Source of the DNA: Maribacter arenosus
GTDB taxonomy: Bacteria > Bacteroidota > Bacteroidia > Flavobacteriales > Flavobacteriaceae
Direction: 5' to 3'
DNA: 64,000 bases
Assembly: GCF_014610845.1 (NCBI RefSeq)
Contig: NZ_JABTCG010000003.1
Span: 496,001 to 560,000 of the forward strand
Part shown: in pieces, positions 8,726-18,203 of the stretch
Layout: each line of letters begins with the position of its first letter
Numbering within the stretch: position 1 is the first letter of the stretch
Position numbers and translations under genes: made by a program
The notes under the pieces: model-generated
What the model was told of the DNA's origin: nothing
Seen by the model: only the letters and a program-made list of their open reading frames with translations
Databases searched by the model: none

Positions 8726-10612
8726 TTATAAGTTTTCTTCCATCATGGCCGAAAGCTTAAACCAGCGCTCGGTTTTTGAATCAATAGCTTCCGATATTTC
8801 TTTTAGTTCTATTGAGAGGGTATCAATATCCTCACCGGACAAATCGCTAGCCGTAAATCGATTTTGTATTTCTACTTTTTCTCTCTCCAATACCTGTATT
8901 TCCCTTTCCAGTGATTTATATTCCTTTTGTTCCAAATAGGATAGTTTGGCAGAACTGCTTGATTCTTTCCAAGAACCCTTTTGGTTACTATTGTCCGGAT
9001 TCTTATTTTTTTCTTCTCTTCGCTCAATAATCATACTATCCTCATAGGTCCTGAAATCGGAATAATTGCCCGGAAAGTCCTCTATAATTCCTTCGCCCTT
9101 AAAAACAAATAAGTGATCAACTATCTTGTCCATAAAGTATCGGTCATGGGATACCACCAAGAGACATCCTGGAAAATCCAACAGAAAACTTTCCAGGACA
9201 TTCAGGGTCATAATATCAAGATCGTTCGTAGGTTCGTCCAAAATCAAGAAATTCGGATTTTGTATAAGTACGGTACACAGGTAAAGACGTTTTCTTTCCC
9301 CACCACTTAGTTTTTCGACAAAATCATATTGTTTCTTCCTGTCAAATAAAAAGCGTTCCAGCAATTGCTGGGCAGAAATTTGCTTTCCTTTTTTTAACGG
9401 AATGAAATCCCCAAATTCGCGAATGACATCAATTACTTTTTGACCTTGTTTAACGGTTATGCCTTCTTGGGTATAATACCCTATTTTAATGGTATCGCCA
9501 AGAACCACTTTACCTGCATCGGGCTGGTCTATTCCCGATAGGATATTCAGGAAGGTTGATTTGCCCGTACCGTTTTTCCCGATAATGCCTACTCGTTCAC
9601 CTTTGGTAAAAGTGTAATCGAACTGATCTAAGAGGAGCTTTCCAGGATAGGATTTGGATATTTTATGTAGCTCAAGGATTTTACTCCCTACGCGTTCCAT
9701 ATTGATCTCTAACTGTATCTCATGTTCTTTACGACGCTGATGGGCCTTTTCTTTAATTACCTTGAAATCTTCTATGCGTGATTTAGATTTTGTTGTCCTG
9801 GCCTTAGGCTGTCGCCGCATCCAGTCGAGTTCTTTTTTAAAAAGTAGTTTGGATTTATGCTGCTCTACGGCCTCTTGCTCTATCCTAGCTTCCTTCTTTT
9901 CGAGATAGTAAGAGTAATTGCCTTTATAGGGATATAGTTTGCCACCGTCCAGTTCAATGATTTCATTACAAACCCGTTCTAAGAAATAACGATCGTGGGT
10001 AACCATTAACAACGTCATATTTTCCTTGACAAAATATTGTTCGAGCCATTCGATCATCTCAAGGTCCAGATGGTTCGTAGGCTCATCAAGAATCAATAGA
10101 TCGGGTCTATTGATCAAGGCATTGGCCAAGGCCAACCGTTTTTTTTGCCCTCCTGAAAGTAGTCCCACCTTAGCATGGATATCCTCTAATTTAAGTTTAA
10201 AGAGAATCTGTTTGTATTGGGTCTCAAAATCCCATGCATCATACCGGTCCATGGCCTCAAAGGCTTTTTGGTAAGCTTCTATATCTTCAGGCTGTTCCAA
10301 GGCCTTTTCATAGGCGAAAATAACCTTGAGCACTTCATTGTCCGAAGCGAAAATAGTTTCCTCTATAGTCAGATCGGGATTTAACTCGGGATCCTGTTCC
10401 AAAAAAGATACGCGTACTCCTTTACGATAATTAACGCGTCCGGAGTCGGGTACATCCTTGCCGGATAGAATATTCAAAATCGATGTTTTACCATCCCCAT
10501 TCTTCGCGATCAATGCAATCTTTTGATCCTTGTTGATCCCAAAGGAAATATCCTCAAAGAGAATCAGTTCACCATAGGATTTGGCTATATTTTCTACAGA
10601 AAGAAGATTCAT
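8726..10612 (-). CDS. ABC-F family ATPase, Uup-like
   Basis: 628 residues with two fused ABC ATPase domains and no membrane segment. Domain 1 has Walker A KNGDGKTS (the leading Gly of GxNGxGKS is Ala), signature LSGGQKKRLALA and Walker B LLILDEPTNHLD. Domain 2 has GKNGTGKST, LSGGERKRLYLC and FLILDEPTNDLD. A charged inter-domain linker and a C-terminal coiled coil (about residues 560-625) resemble Uup. ABC-F proteins bind the ribosomal E site or, for Uup, branched DNA. Its ATG overlaps the stop of the upstream DUF4105 gene in an ATGA, so the two are translationally coupled. Confidence 0.93.
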   Translation of the reverse strand: MNLLSVENIAKSYGELILFEDISFGINKDQKIALIAKNGDGKTSILNILSGKDVPDSGRVNYRKGVRVSFLEQDPELNPDLTIEETIFASDNEVLKVIFAYEKALEQPEDIEAYQKAFEAMDRYDAWDFETQYKQILFKLKLEDIHAKVGLLSGGQKKRLALANALINRPDLLILDEPTNHLDLEMIEWLEQYFVKENMTLLMVTHDRYFLERVCNEIIELDGGKLYPYKGNYSYYLEKKEARIEQEAVEQHKSKLLFKKELDWMRRQPKARTTKSKSRIEDFKVIKEKAHQRRKEHEIQLEINMERVGSKILELHKISKSYPGKLLLDQFDYTFTKGERVGIIGKNGTGKSTFLNILSGIDQPDAGKVVLGDTIKIGYYTQEGITVKQGQKVIDVIREFGDFIPLKKGKQISAQQLLERFLFDRKKQYDFVEKLSGGERKRLYLCTVLIQNPNFLILDEPTNDLDIMTLNVLESFLLDFPGCLLVVSHDRYFMDKIVDHLFVFKGEGIIEDFPGNYSDFRTYEDSMIIERREEKNKNPDNSNQKGSWKESSSSAKLSYLEQKEYKSLEREIQVLEREKVEIQNRFTASDLSGEDIDTLSIELKEISEAIDSKTERWFKLSAMMEENL

Positions 10613-11799
10613 GCGTAAGAATTAGGGATTTGTTTTCGGTTGTAACGATATAAGTAGACATACCGGGCACTTAGGGCCAATAGTATGGGGATAATCACTG
10701 GGGAAAATATCTGAACCTTAAAAATCCAAAGGAGAACTACGGCCAACAACATACCCTGCAACATAAGGATATATTTGGCAATCCATCGTGGTATGGCCTT
10801 CTTTCTCCCTACCCAAAATGCTAACAACAAGTTTAAGGGAAAAGCCCAAAGTATGTTAAAGTTATTGGCGGTTGCGGTATGATCTGTCATAAACCATAGA
10901 TAGAAAATAAGTATTCCTGCGAGCCCTGTTATAAAGAACAAGGCAAAATCCAGTCCTTTGGTTCTCTTATTGTTCCTGTTGTCCATAAATGTGATGAACA
11001 ATACGATGGTTAGGAACACCAATGACCAAAAAAGTGGCGTTACTAGAAAAATTCCTTTTTGCCCAAGGGGTTCGGGTTGAAATAGGGTAACTTCATTTAA
11101 CGTCAATGGGTTCGCTTCCAATTTCGAAGTATTGAATTGCTTCATTACGTATATCGGCAAGAACATATGTTCTTTTGGCGTTGCCAAATCATCAATAATC
11201 GCCCCAAGCGCTAGGTCAATACCAAAAGCGGACCACGAATTCGTGGGCATATTTTGACGTATGAGTTCACGGTGGGTAAATTGCTCTTGTAGGTAATTTT
11301 CATCGAACTTCAACTTTTGGCCATAGACCAAAGCAAGTACGTCCCAGATTTTAGTAGCACAGTTGTTATAAAAGAAATCGTAAGGATAAGCTCTATTTTC
11401 GGGAAGATAGTTGTTCTCTAAAAATTGAAACAAGGTATTTCTTTGGTCTTGGGATAGCTGTAAAACTTGTTCTTTCACCCAGCGGTTATCATATTTATAC
11501 TCCCGAATAAAATTCGTGAACTGCTGTCTAGCAAGCATATAATCCAATTTACCTTTCGTAAAATTTATGTAAAAGTTATCTGAAGTAAAGTCAAAAACGC
11601 CATAGTTGTAGACTACGTCAATGCCAATGGCAGGGTCTGTAACCCGAAATGCACTGTGCCCGAATGTGGAATAAAGCTCGTTTCCTGGCCCACAGGTCAA
11701 AACGCTGATTTTTGATAATGGGGATAACTCCGGAATTTGAGAAATGCCGAACCTAGATACCAAAAGCAAAATGAAAACCAATGCCCTTTTTAGGCCCAT
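10609..11799 (-). CDS. DUF4105 membrane protein, Lnb-type lipoprotein N-acyltransferase candidate
   Basis: 396 residues. A signal peptide/first helix (residues 5-20) precedes a periplasmic DUF4105 domain with LTCGPGNELYSTFGHSAFRV and VYNYGVFDF. After about residue 255 come four to five membrane helices. The DUF4105 fold contains the Lnb lipoprotein N-acyltransferase described in Bacteroides, where a Cys/His pair is catalytic; here C36 and H47 of CGPG..FGHSAF are the obvious candidates. Assignment to that exact activity is inference from the domain. It shares an ATGA overlap with the following ABC-F gene. Confidence 0.8.
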   Translation of the reverse strand: MGLKRALVFILLLVSRFGISQIPELSPLSKISVLTCGPGNELYSTFGHSAFRVTDPAIGIDVVYNYGVFDFTSDNFYINFTKGKLDYMLARQQFTNFIREYKYDNRWVKEQVLQLSQDQRNTLFQFLENNYLPENRAYPYDFFYNNCATKIWDVLALVYGQKLKFDENYLQEQFTHRELIRQNMPTNSWSAFGIDLALGAIIDDLATPKEHMFLPIYVMKQFNTSKLEANPLTLNEVTLFQPEPLGQKGIFLVTPLFWSLVFLTIVLFITFMDNRNNKRTKGLDFALFFITGLAGILIFYLWFMTDHTATANNFNILWAFPLNLLLAFWVGRKKAIPRWIAKYILMLQGMLLAVVLLWIFKVQIFSPVIIPILLALSARYVYLYRYNRKQIPNSYA

Positions 11800-12148
11800 A
11801 TTGTTTTGTTAGAAATTTTCAGTGGCAAATATCTGAATAAATTGCTTAGCAGGGGTTTTAATGTTAATAGTTCATTAAAGCGAAGATTGAAATCCCATCC
11901 CGTCAATATAGTCTCGAATTAAGTATACCGATCATGATGATTGGATTCATATCGCTATTGCAGCATCTATAATCGTGATCGTACAATGAAAAGTATTGCA
12001 TGAAAATTATTTTAGGTACACTGACTTAAATTCACTTCAATTACCTGTTTTAATATCCGAGTCAGGCTAGATGCCGTTATCCTATTGAATGCCACTTTGC
12101 CCTAAAACTTTCTTGAAAATTGTCTTATTTTTACATAAACAACCCATC
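11800..12148. other. Divergent intergenic region between the DUF4105 gene and pssA
   Basis: This 349-nt gap separates divergent genes. A near-consensus -7 box for the leftward gene (GATATTTG, 11826-11833, reverse strand) and one for pssA (12126-12133) are visible. I see no RNA gene, repeat or open frame of note apart from the in-frame extension of pssA discussed in that entry. Confidence 0.5.
12126..12133 (+). promoter_or_regulatory. Candidate -7 box for pssA
   Basis: TATTTTTA resembles TAnnTTTG. It lies inside the in-frame 5' extension of the pssA frame and would start transcription near 12137, which favours translation from the ATG at 12149. No well-spaced -33 box is seen. Confidence 0.3.
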
Positions 12149-12904
12149 ATGAGACGCCATATCCCCAATTTTATCACCTTAATGAATGTATTCTGCGGCA
12201 GTGTTGCTGCGGTATTCGCTGTTATGAACCAATTGGAACTGGCTGTTTTTTTTGTATTCCTTGGGATTATCCTAGATTTTTTCGATGGATTGGCCGCAAG
12301 GATATTGGATGTAAAAAGTGATTTGGGCCTTCAGTTAGATTCCTTGGCCGATGTGATTACTTGTGGGTTAGTACCAGGAATTATCATGTTCCAATTATTG
12401 GGTATGTCTATGAGCGGCGGATGGAATATGGATATTTCCCCTGAAGCGGCCAATGATACCTTTTGGGTGGGATTGAAGTTGGCTCCCTTACCCTTTGTGG
12501 GTTTTTTGATTACATTGGCTTCGGCCTATCGCCTTGCCAAGTTCAATATTGATGAAAATCAGGTAAATTCTTTTATAGGTTTGCCCACACCCGCCAATGC
12601 GCTGTTGATAATGTCCTTGCCTTTGATTTTACTATATCAGAACAATGATATCCTCAACAGTATTATCCTAAATCAATGGTTTTTGATCGGTGTTACCCTT
12701 TTAAGCACCTATTTGTTGAATTCGAAAATCGAGTTGTTCGCTTTGAAATTCGATAATTGGAGTTTTAAGGACAATTCACAACGTTATATTTTCCTTATCG
12801 TGAGTCTGGTGTTGCTTATGACGATGAAGTTTTTGGCCATTCCGGCCATAATCACATTTTACATTTTAAGTTCGGCCGTTGGGCATGTTTCCAGCAGGAC
12901 TTAG
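12149..12904 (+). CDS. pssA: CDP-diacylglycerol-serine O-phosphatidyltransferase
   Basis: 251 residues from the ATG at 12149; the frame is open upstream to 12089, but the family start is MRRHIPNFITLMN. The enzyme makes phosphatidylserine, the precursor of phosphatidylethanolamine, at the inner membrane. The CDP-alcohol phosphotransferase signature D-G-x2-A-R-x8-G-x3-D-x3-D is read from FFDGLAARILDVKSDLGLQL onward (about residues 45-70), with the last aspartates in DSLADV. About six to eight hydrophobic helices follow. It is convergent with lptB, 6 nt apart. Confidence 0.93.
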   Translation: MRRHIPNFITLMNVFCGSVAAVFAVMNQLELAVFFVFLGIILDFFDGLAARILDVKSDLGLQLDSLADVITCGLVPGIIMFQLLGMSMSGGWNMDISPEAANDTFWVGLKLAPLPFVGFLITLASAYRLAKFNIDENQVNSFIGLPTPANALLIMSLPLILLYQNNDILNSIILNQWFLIGVTLLSTYLLNSKIELFALKFDNWSFKDNSQRYIFLIVSLVLLMTMKFLAIPAIITFYILSSAVGHVSSRT

Positions 12905-12910
12905 GTATTC

Positions 12911-13651
12911 CTAAAAATCCAACTTCTTTTTACGCAGTTCGAAGTTTTGACCAAGATATACCTTACGAACCATTTCATCCGCTGCAAGATCTTCTGGGAC
13001 ACCTGATTTTAAAATACCACCTTCGAACATTAAATACGACCGTTCGGTAATCGCTAAGGTTTCCTGTACATTATGGTCCGTTATAAGGATACCGATATTT
13101 TTATCTTTTAAGTGGGCCACGATACGCTGAATATCCTCAACGGCAACCGGATCTACCCCGGCAAAGGGTTCGTCCAGAAGAATGAACTTAGGATCCGTGG
13201 CCAAGGCCCTGGCGATTTCGGTTCTACGACGTTCACCGCCGGAAAGTAGGTCTCCCCTGTTTTTTCGTATATGGCCAAGTCCAAATTCCTCAATCAGCGA
13301 TTCCATTTTTAAGTGTTGCTCTTTTTTACTCATTTTAGTCAACTGCAATACACTTAAAATATTCTTTTCGATACTTAATTTTCGAAATACGGAAGCTTCC
13401 TGGGCCAGATAACCTATGCCGTTCTGTGCCCTTTTATACATAGGGAATTTGGTTATCTCCGTATCGTTGAGATATATTTGACCTGCATTAGGCTTAATGA
13501 GTCCTACGATCATGTAAAAACATGTAGTTTTTCCGGCACCGTTTGGCCCTAGAAGGCCGACTATCTCCCCTTGGTTCACTTCGAGGGAAATACCTTTAAC
13601 CACCTGTCGCCCCCGATAGGCTTTCATAATATTTTCTGCTCTAAGCTTCAT
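12911..13651 (-). CDS. lptB: LPS export ABC transporter ATP-binding protein
   Basis: 246 residues, a single ABC ATPase with no membrane segment. Walker A is [15 protein letters not shown] (about 33-47), the signature is [15 protein letters not shown], and Walker B is [13 protein letters not shown] with the D-loop after it; H-loop [22 protein letters not shown] and the LptB-typical [14 protein letters not shown] are present. It powers extraction of LPS by LptFG across the envelope. It is downstream of tatC on the same strand with an 81-nt gap. Confidence 0.95.
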   Translation of the reverse strand: MKLRAENIMKAYRGRQVVKGISLEVNQGEIVGLLGPNGAGKTTCFYMIVGLIKPNAGQIYLNDTEITKFPMYKRAQNGIGYLAQEASVFRKLSIEKNILSVLQLTKMSKKEQHLKMESLIEEFGLGHIRKNRGDLLSGGERRRTEIARALATDPKFILLDEPFAGVDPVAVEDIQRIVAHLKDKNIGILITDHNVQETLAITERSYLMFEGGILKSGVPEDLAADEMVRKVYLGQNFELRKKKLDF

Positions 13652-13732
13652 ACATGGATTTCAACAATTAAAAACACAAATCCCTCAAATCTAAATCTAA
13701 ATATATCGGGATGGAATCTTCTTCACGGTTTT

Positions 13733-14587
13733 TTAACCTTTTTTATTTTGCTTCGCCTTTGCCTTAGCTTCTTTCTTCGCCTCCGATTTCAATACCATTT
13801 TTGATATAGAGATACTCACTTGGTATAATATCAATACGGGTACAGCTACAATGATCTGACTGGCAACATCAGGGGGCGTGATCACTGCGGAAAGAATAAG
13901 TACGATCACCAAGGCAATTTTTCGGTACTTCTTCATGATTTCCGGAGTCACCAAACCGATTTTGGTTAAAAAGTAAATAAGTATGGGTAATTCAAACAAG
14001 ATTCCACAAGCGATTACAGATGAACGTACCGTGGCGATATAGGACCCTATATCAAATTCGTTGAGTACCATTTCACTTACCTGATAAGTGCCTAAAAAGT
14101 TGATGGATAGGGGGGCGACCACGTAATAGCCGAACAAGACTCCCAAAAAGAACAAAAATGAGGCGACCAATATGAATCCTCTTGAATTCTTACGTTCCTT
14201 TTCGTACAATCCTGGACTTATGAATTTCCATACTTCATAAAGGACATAGGGAAAGCCGACAATAAAACCTGCCCAAATGGAGGTCCATATATGGGCCGAA
14301 AACTGTCCTGACATTAAGCGGCTTTGAATAGTGAATGGTAACTTTTCCGCACAAAAGGCCGATTCGATTCCAAAGAATGTGGCAATATCACAAAAAAAGC
14401 GATAGGTAGGAAAATCCATTTTTGAAGGGCCAAAAATTACCGTATCAAAAATAAACCCCCTCATGACAAAGGCTACGATTCCTATCAGGACAATAGCGAA
14501 AGTAGAACGGATCAAATGCCATCTCAATTCTTCTAAATGGTCCAAGAAAGACATTTCATTGGGACTCTTTATCTCGGTTTTTGCCAT
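13733..14587 (-). CDS. tatC: Twin-arginine translocase subunit TatC
   Basis: 284 residues with six membrane helices, the substrate-receptor subunit that recognises RR signal peptides. The N-terminal signature FLDHLEELRWHLIRS (14-28) is present, as is the phylum-specific insertion after helix 1 (about 55-90). The C terminus is a lysine-rich cytoplasmic tail. At least two proteins of this window (at 1.9 and 63.1 kb) have RRKFL Tat signals. Its ATG overlaps the kdsD stop by one base (TAATG), so it is coupled to kdsD. No tatA is adjacent. Confidence 0.95.
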   Translation of the reverse strand: MAKTEIKSPNEMSFLDHLEELRWHLIRSTFAIVLIGIVAFVMRGFIFDTVIFGPSKMDFPTYRFFCDIATFFGIESAFCAEKLPFTIQSRLMSGQFSAHIWTSIWAGFIVGFPYVLYEVWKFISPGLYEKERKNSRGFILVASFLFFLGVLFGYYVVAPLSINFLGTYQVSEMVLNEFDIGSYIATVRSSVIACGILFELPILIYFLTKIGLVTPEIMKKYRKIALVIVLILSAVITPPDVASQIIVAVPVLILYQVSISISKMVLKSEAKKEAKAKAKQNKKG

Positions 14588-15552
14588 TATAATATGCCTT
14601 CGTTAATTAGGTTATGTAAATGTACCACGCCTTTGTACTCTCCTTTATCCACGGCCAACAACTGTGAAATCCCATTATCCTGCATGAGTTCTAAGGCCTT
14701 TATGGCCAGTTTATCGGTTTCGATGGTCTTTGGGGCAAGGGTCATGACATCCTTGGCCGTTAGACCATTTATATTTTCATATTTATTCAACATTCTACGG
14801 ATATCACCATCGGTAACCACACCTATTAGCCTCCCCTTATTTACGACTGCCGAAACCCCTAGCATTTTTTCAGAGATTTCCACGATAACCTTCCGAATAT
14901 CGGTATCAACATCAACCTGCGGTTTCATATTGGTTTGCACAATGTCTTCGACGGTAAGATATAACCGTTTGCCCAAAGAGCCTCCAGGGTGATATTTTGC
15001 AAAATCCTTGCTACTAAATCCTTTTAACTCCAATAAACAAATAGCCAAGGCATCACCCATGACCAATTGAGCAGTAGTACTGGTTGTAGGTGCTAGGTTA
15101 TTGGGGCAGGCCTCTTTCTCGATATAGGTATTTAAGACGTAATCGGCATATTGTGCCAAAAAAGACTTTGTATTGCCAGTCATACCTATCAGTAGATTAT
15201 TTCCTCTTTTAATCAGAGGGACAAGCATTTTTATTTCTGGAGTACTTCCGCTTTTCGAAATACAAATAACCACATCATCGTCCTGTATGGTTCCAAGATC
15301 ACCATGTATCGCATCGCCAGCATGCATAAAAATGGCCGGCGTACCGGTAGAATTCAAAGTGGCAACGATCTTGGTCGCAATGATGGCACTTTTGCCAATA
15401 CCGGTGATAACAACCCTTCCTTTTGATTTTAGAATTTTGTTGACCGTTAAGGTAAAATCCTCATCTAGTAGGTGGGCCAAGTTTCCAATGGCCTTGCTTT
15501 CGGTCTCAATGGTCTTTCTGGCGATCTTAAGTATGGTTTCGGAATTGTTCAA
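14587..15552 (-). CDS. kdsD: KpsF/GutQ family D-arabinose-5-phosphate isomerase
   Basis: 321 residues. The enzyme interconverts ribulose-5-phosphate and arabinose-5-phosphate, the first step toward KDO for LPS. A SIS domain occupies about residues 30-180 (VVITGIGKSAIIATKI, HAGDAIHGDLG and CISKSGSTPE) and two CBS domains fill 205-321 (VTDGDIRRMLNK; GISQLLAV). Length and order are standard. A good promoter lies upstream, and tatC follows with a one-base overlap. The recQ gene is divergent. Confidence 0.94.
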   Translation of the reverse strand: MNNSETILKIARKTIETESKAIGNLAHLLDEDFTLTVNKILKSKGRVVITGIGKSAIIATKIVATLNSTGTPAIFMHAGDAIHGDLGTIQDDDVVICISKSGSTPEIKMLVPLIKRGNNLLIGMTGNTKSFLAQYADYVLNTYIEKEACPNNLAPTTSTTAQLVMGDALAICLLELKGFSSKDFAKYHPGGSLGKRLYLTVEDIVQTNMKPQVDVDTDIRKVIVEISEKMLGVSAVVNKGRLIGVVTDGDIRRMLNKYENINGLTAKDVMTLAPKTIETDKLAIKALELMQDNGISQLLAVDKGEYKGVVHLHNLINEGIL

Positions 15553-15608
15553 GGTATATTTGAAGTTAGGGATTGTAATCCTAAAAGAATGTCTTATATT
15601 TAAGATTA

Positions 15609-15638
15609 CAAAATTACATAAACTTAATTTTATACAAA
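15609..15638 (-). promoter_or_regulatory. Canonical promoter of the kdsD-tatC unit
   Basis: On the reverse strand TTTG (15635-15638), an 18-nt spacer and an exact TAATTTTG -7 box (15609-15616) precede the kdsD ATG by about 56 nt. Confidence 0.6.
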
Positions 15639-15668
15639 GGTTAAGTTTTTATCGATATTCAGGTTGTA

Positions 15669-15700
15669 TTTGTTTCATAAAACAAAATGCCTTATCTTAA
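15669..15700 (+). promoter_or_regulatory. Candidate recQ promoter
   Basis: TTTG (15669-15672), a 20-nt spacer and TATCTTAA (15693-15700; two mismatches to TAnnTTTG) lie 45 nt before the recQ ATG. Confidence 0.35.
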
Positions 15701-15745
15701 ATAAATATAAGTAGATGGCTCATGGTCATTGAATTAAGAAAATAA

Positions 15746-17956
15746 ATGGTGGAACACAAAATGGGGCATAGCCAAAATGATCTACACGCCTCGTTAAAAA
15801 AATATTTTGGTTTTTCCCAATTCAAGGGTCTTCAAGAAGAGGTGGTTAGAAACGTTGTTCAAGGCAAAAATTCGTTTGTGATAATGCCAACCGGTGGAGG
15901 CAAATCATTGTGCTACCAATTGCCTGCTTTAATGCAAGAGGGTACAGCGATCATTGTTTCTCCATTAATCGCTTTGATGAAAAACCAGGTCGATGCCATT
16001 CGTGGCATTTCTGATGAACATGGTATTGCCCATGTTCTTAACTCCTCCTTGAATAAGACGGAAGTAAAACAAGTAAAAACCGATATTCTACAAGGCGTAA
16101 CGAAGTTGTTATATGTAGCTCCCGAGTCATTGACCAAAGAGGAATATATTGATTTTCTCCAATCGGTAAAAGTGTCTTTCGTAGCTGTGGATGAGGCCCA
16201 TTGTATTTCCGAATGGGGCCATGATTTTAGACCGGAATACAGAAACTTAAGAACCATTGTAAGCCGACTGGGCGACGATATACCGATAATAGGGCTAACG
16301 GCAACGGCGACACCCAAGGTTCAGGAAGATATCATCAAGAATTTGGGGATAACCGATGCCAAGGTGTTTAAAGCCTCATTCAATAGGCCAAACCTATTTT
16401 ATGAAGTACGGCCAAAAACTGCGAACGTAGATGGCGATATTATCCGTTTCGTCAAACAAAATGCCGGTAAATCAGGTATTATCTATTGCTTGAGTAGAAA
16501 AAGGGTAGAGGAATTGGCACAAGTCTTACAGGTAAATGGAATAAGTGCTGTTCCCTATCACGCTGGTTTTGATGCCAAAACCCGCTCAAAATATCAGGAT
16601 ATGTTCCTTATGGAAGACGTGGATGTTGTGGTTGCCACCATTGCATTTGGAATGGGTATTGACAAACCTGATGTTCGCTTTGTCATCCACCACGATATCC
16701 CGAAAAGTATAGAAAGTTATTACCAAGAAACCGGACGGGCCGGTAGGGATGGTGGAGAAGGCCATTGTTTGGCATTTTATTCTTATAAGGACATCGAGAA
16801 GTTGGAAAAATTTATGTCGGGTAAGCCAGTGGCCGAACAAGAAATAGGCAATGCCTTGTTGCAAGAGGTTGTCGCATATGCAGAGACGTCAATGTCAAGA
16901 AGAAAATTCATGCTTCACTATTTCGGGGAAGAATTTGATGAGGTCAATGGCCAGGGAGCCGATATGGATGATAATACACGAAACCCAAAAGAAAAGCAGG
17001 AGGCCAAGGATGATGTTCTGAAATTGTTGCGAACGGTCCGGGACACCAATGAGAAATTCAAATCGAAAGAGATTGTAAAAACGATCACCGGGCAAATGAA
17101 CGCTTTGGTTTCATCGCATAAGGCCCATGGTAAAGAGGTGTTCGGGATAGGCTCGGATCAAAGTGAGAATTATTGGATGGCCTTGATACGGCAAATGTTG
17201 GTGGCCGGGCTATTAAAAAAGGAAATAGAATTATATGGCATTTTACATGTAACAAAAAAAGGGAAGGATTTTCTAGCCAAACCAAAATCATTCATGATGA
17301 CCAAGGATCATGAATATAGCAAAGAAAGGGATGAGGCCATTGTAAGTGCCTCAAAAGGCGGTGTTGCCGATGAAAAACTATTAAAGCTCCTAAAATCGCT
17401 TCGTAAGAGGCAGGCTGATAATATAGGTGTGCCTCCGTTTGTGGTTTTCCAAGATCCTTCTTTAGAAGATATGGCTTTAAAATACCCCATAACCATGGAG
17501 GAAATGCTGAACATTTACGGGGTAGGAGAGGGCAAGGCCAAAAAATATGGGAAGCCCTTCATTGAGGCAATCGCCTCCTATGTTGAAGAAAATGATATTA
17601 TACGTCCCGATGATTTGGTCGTCAAAAGTACTGGGGCAAATTCGGGATTAAAGCTATACATCATCCAAAATGTGGATAGGAAATTAGGATTGGAGGATAT
17701 TGCTTCGGCAAAGGGATTGGAAATAGCTGAATTGATCAAGGAAATGGAGCAGATAGTTTATAGTGGCACTAAACTCAATATCGGCTATTATATTGATGAA
17801 GTTTTGGACGAGGATCAACAAGAAGAGATTCATGAATATTTTCTAGAGGCTGAAACTGACGATCTTGAAGAAGCAATGCAAGAATTTGAAGGGGAATATG
17901 AAGAGGAGGATTTGAGATTATACCGACTTAAATTTATCAGTGAGGTCGCCAACTAG
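15746..17956 (+). CDS. recQ: ATP-dependent DNA helicase RecQ (variant without zinc cysteines)
   Basis: 736 residues. RecQ unwinds DNA 3' to 5' in recombination repair. Helicase motifs are intact: Walker A PTGGGKS (48-54), DEAH (149-152) with HCISEWGHDFRPEY, and the arginine-finger motif QETGRAGRDGG (327-336). The RecQ-Ct region starts SRRKFMLHYFGEEFDEVNG (384-402), but all four zinc-binding cysteines of the classical CRR...CGxCDxC pattern are absent. A winged-helix region and an HRDC-like domain (about 520-600, PPFVVFQDPSLEDMA) follow, then an acidic C terminus. A second ATG at residue 6 is a possible start. Confidence 0.93.
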   Translation: MVEHKMGHSQNDLHASLKKYFGFSQFKGLQEEVVRNVVQGKNSFVIMPTGGGKSLCYQLPALMQEGTAIIVSPLIALMKNQVDAIRGISDEHGIAHVLNSSLNKTEVKQVKTDILQGVTKLLYVAPESLTKEEYIDFLQSVKVSFVAVDEAHCISEWGHDFRPEYRNLRTIVSRLGDDIPIIGLTATATPKVQEDIIKNLGITDAKVFKASFNRPNLFYEVRPKTANVDGDIIRFVKQNAGKSGIIYCLSRKRVEELAQVLQVNGISAVPYHAGFDAKTRSKYQDMFLMEDVDVVVATIAFGMGIDKPDVRFVIHHDIPKSIESYYQETGRAGRDGGEGHCLAFYSYKDIEKLEKFMSGKPVAEQEIGNALLQEVVAYAETSMSRRKFMLHYFGEEFDEVNGQGADMDDNTRNPKEKQEAKDDVLKLLRTVRDTNEKFKSKEIVKTITGQMNALVSSHKAHGKEVFGIGSDQSENYWMALIRQMLVAGLLKKEIELYGILHVTKKGKDFLAKPKSFMMTKDHEYSKERDEAIVSASKGGVADEKLLKLLKSLRKRQADNIGVPPFVVFQDPSLEDMALKYPITMEEMLNIYGVGEGKAKKYGKPFIEAIASYVEENDIIRPDDLVVKSTGANSGLKLYIIQNVDRKLGLEDIASAKGLEIAELIKEMEQIVYSGTKLNIGYYIDEVLDEDQQEEIHEYFLEAETDDLEEAMQEFEGEYEEEDLRLYRLKFISEVAN

Positions 17957-18151
17957 GCCTTGCTATTCAATTATCCCCACAAAGTATTCGTAAAGATAAA
18001 GATGATTAGCAAGTTAAAGTCTGATCATAGGCTTTCTTTAAAAGCTTAATACCCAACTTCAATTTATTTTCAACCTGTTTTATATGCAAAGCGACACCCT
18101 AATTTTAATATTGTTTAACTAAAAAGCAAAAAAATTAAACAAAAATTATGA

Positions 18152-18180
18152 TTTGGCTGTTCGAATTACCCCTACATTTG
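18152..18180 (+). promoter_or_regulatory. Canonical promoter of the fasciclin gene
   Basis: TTTG (18152-18155), a 17-nt spacer and an exact TACATTTG -7 box (18173-18180) lie 23 nt before the ATG at 18204, a full match to the Bacteroidota consensus. Confidence 0.7.
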
Positions 18181-18203
18181 ATGAAATCTAAAAAAACAAT
18201 GTT

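Noticed and set aside
12089-12148. In-frame 20-residue extension of PssA
   Set aside because: The family starts at MRRHIPNF, the extension looks like intergenic sequence, and a -7 box lies inside it.
11800-12148. Hidden RNA gene or riboswitch in the largest divergent gap
   Set aside because: No stable long stem, conserved riboswitch core or terminator could be read there.
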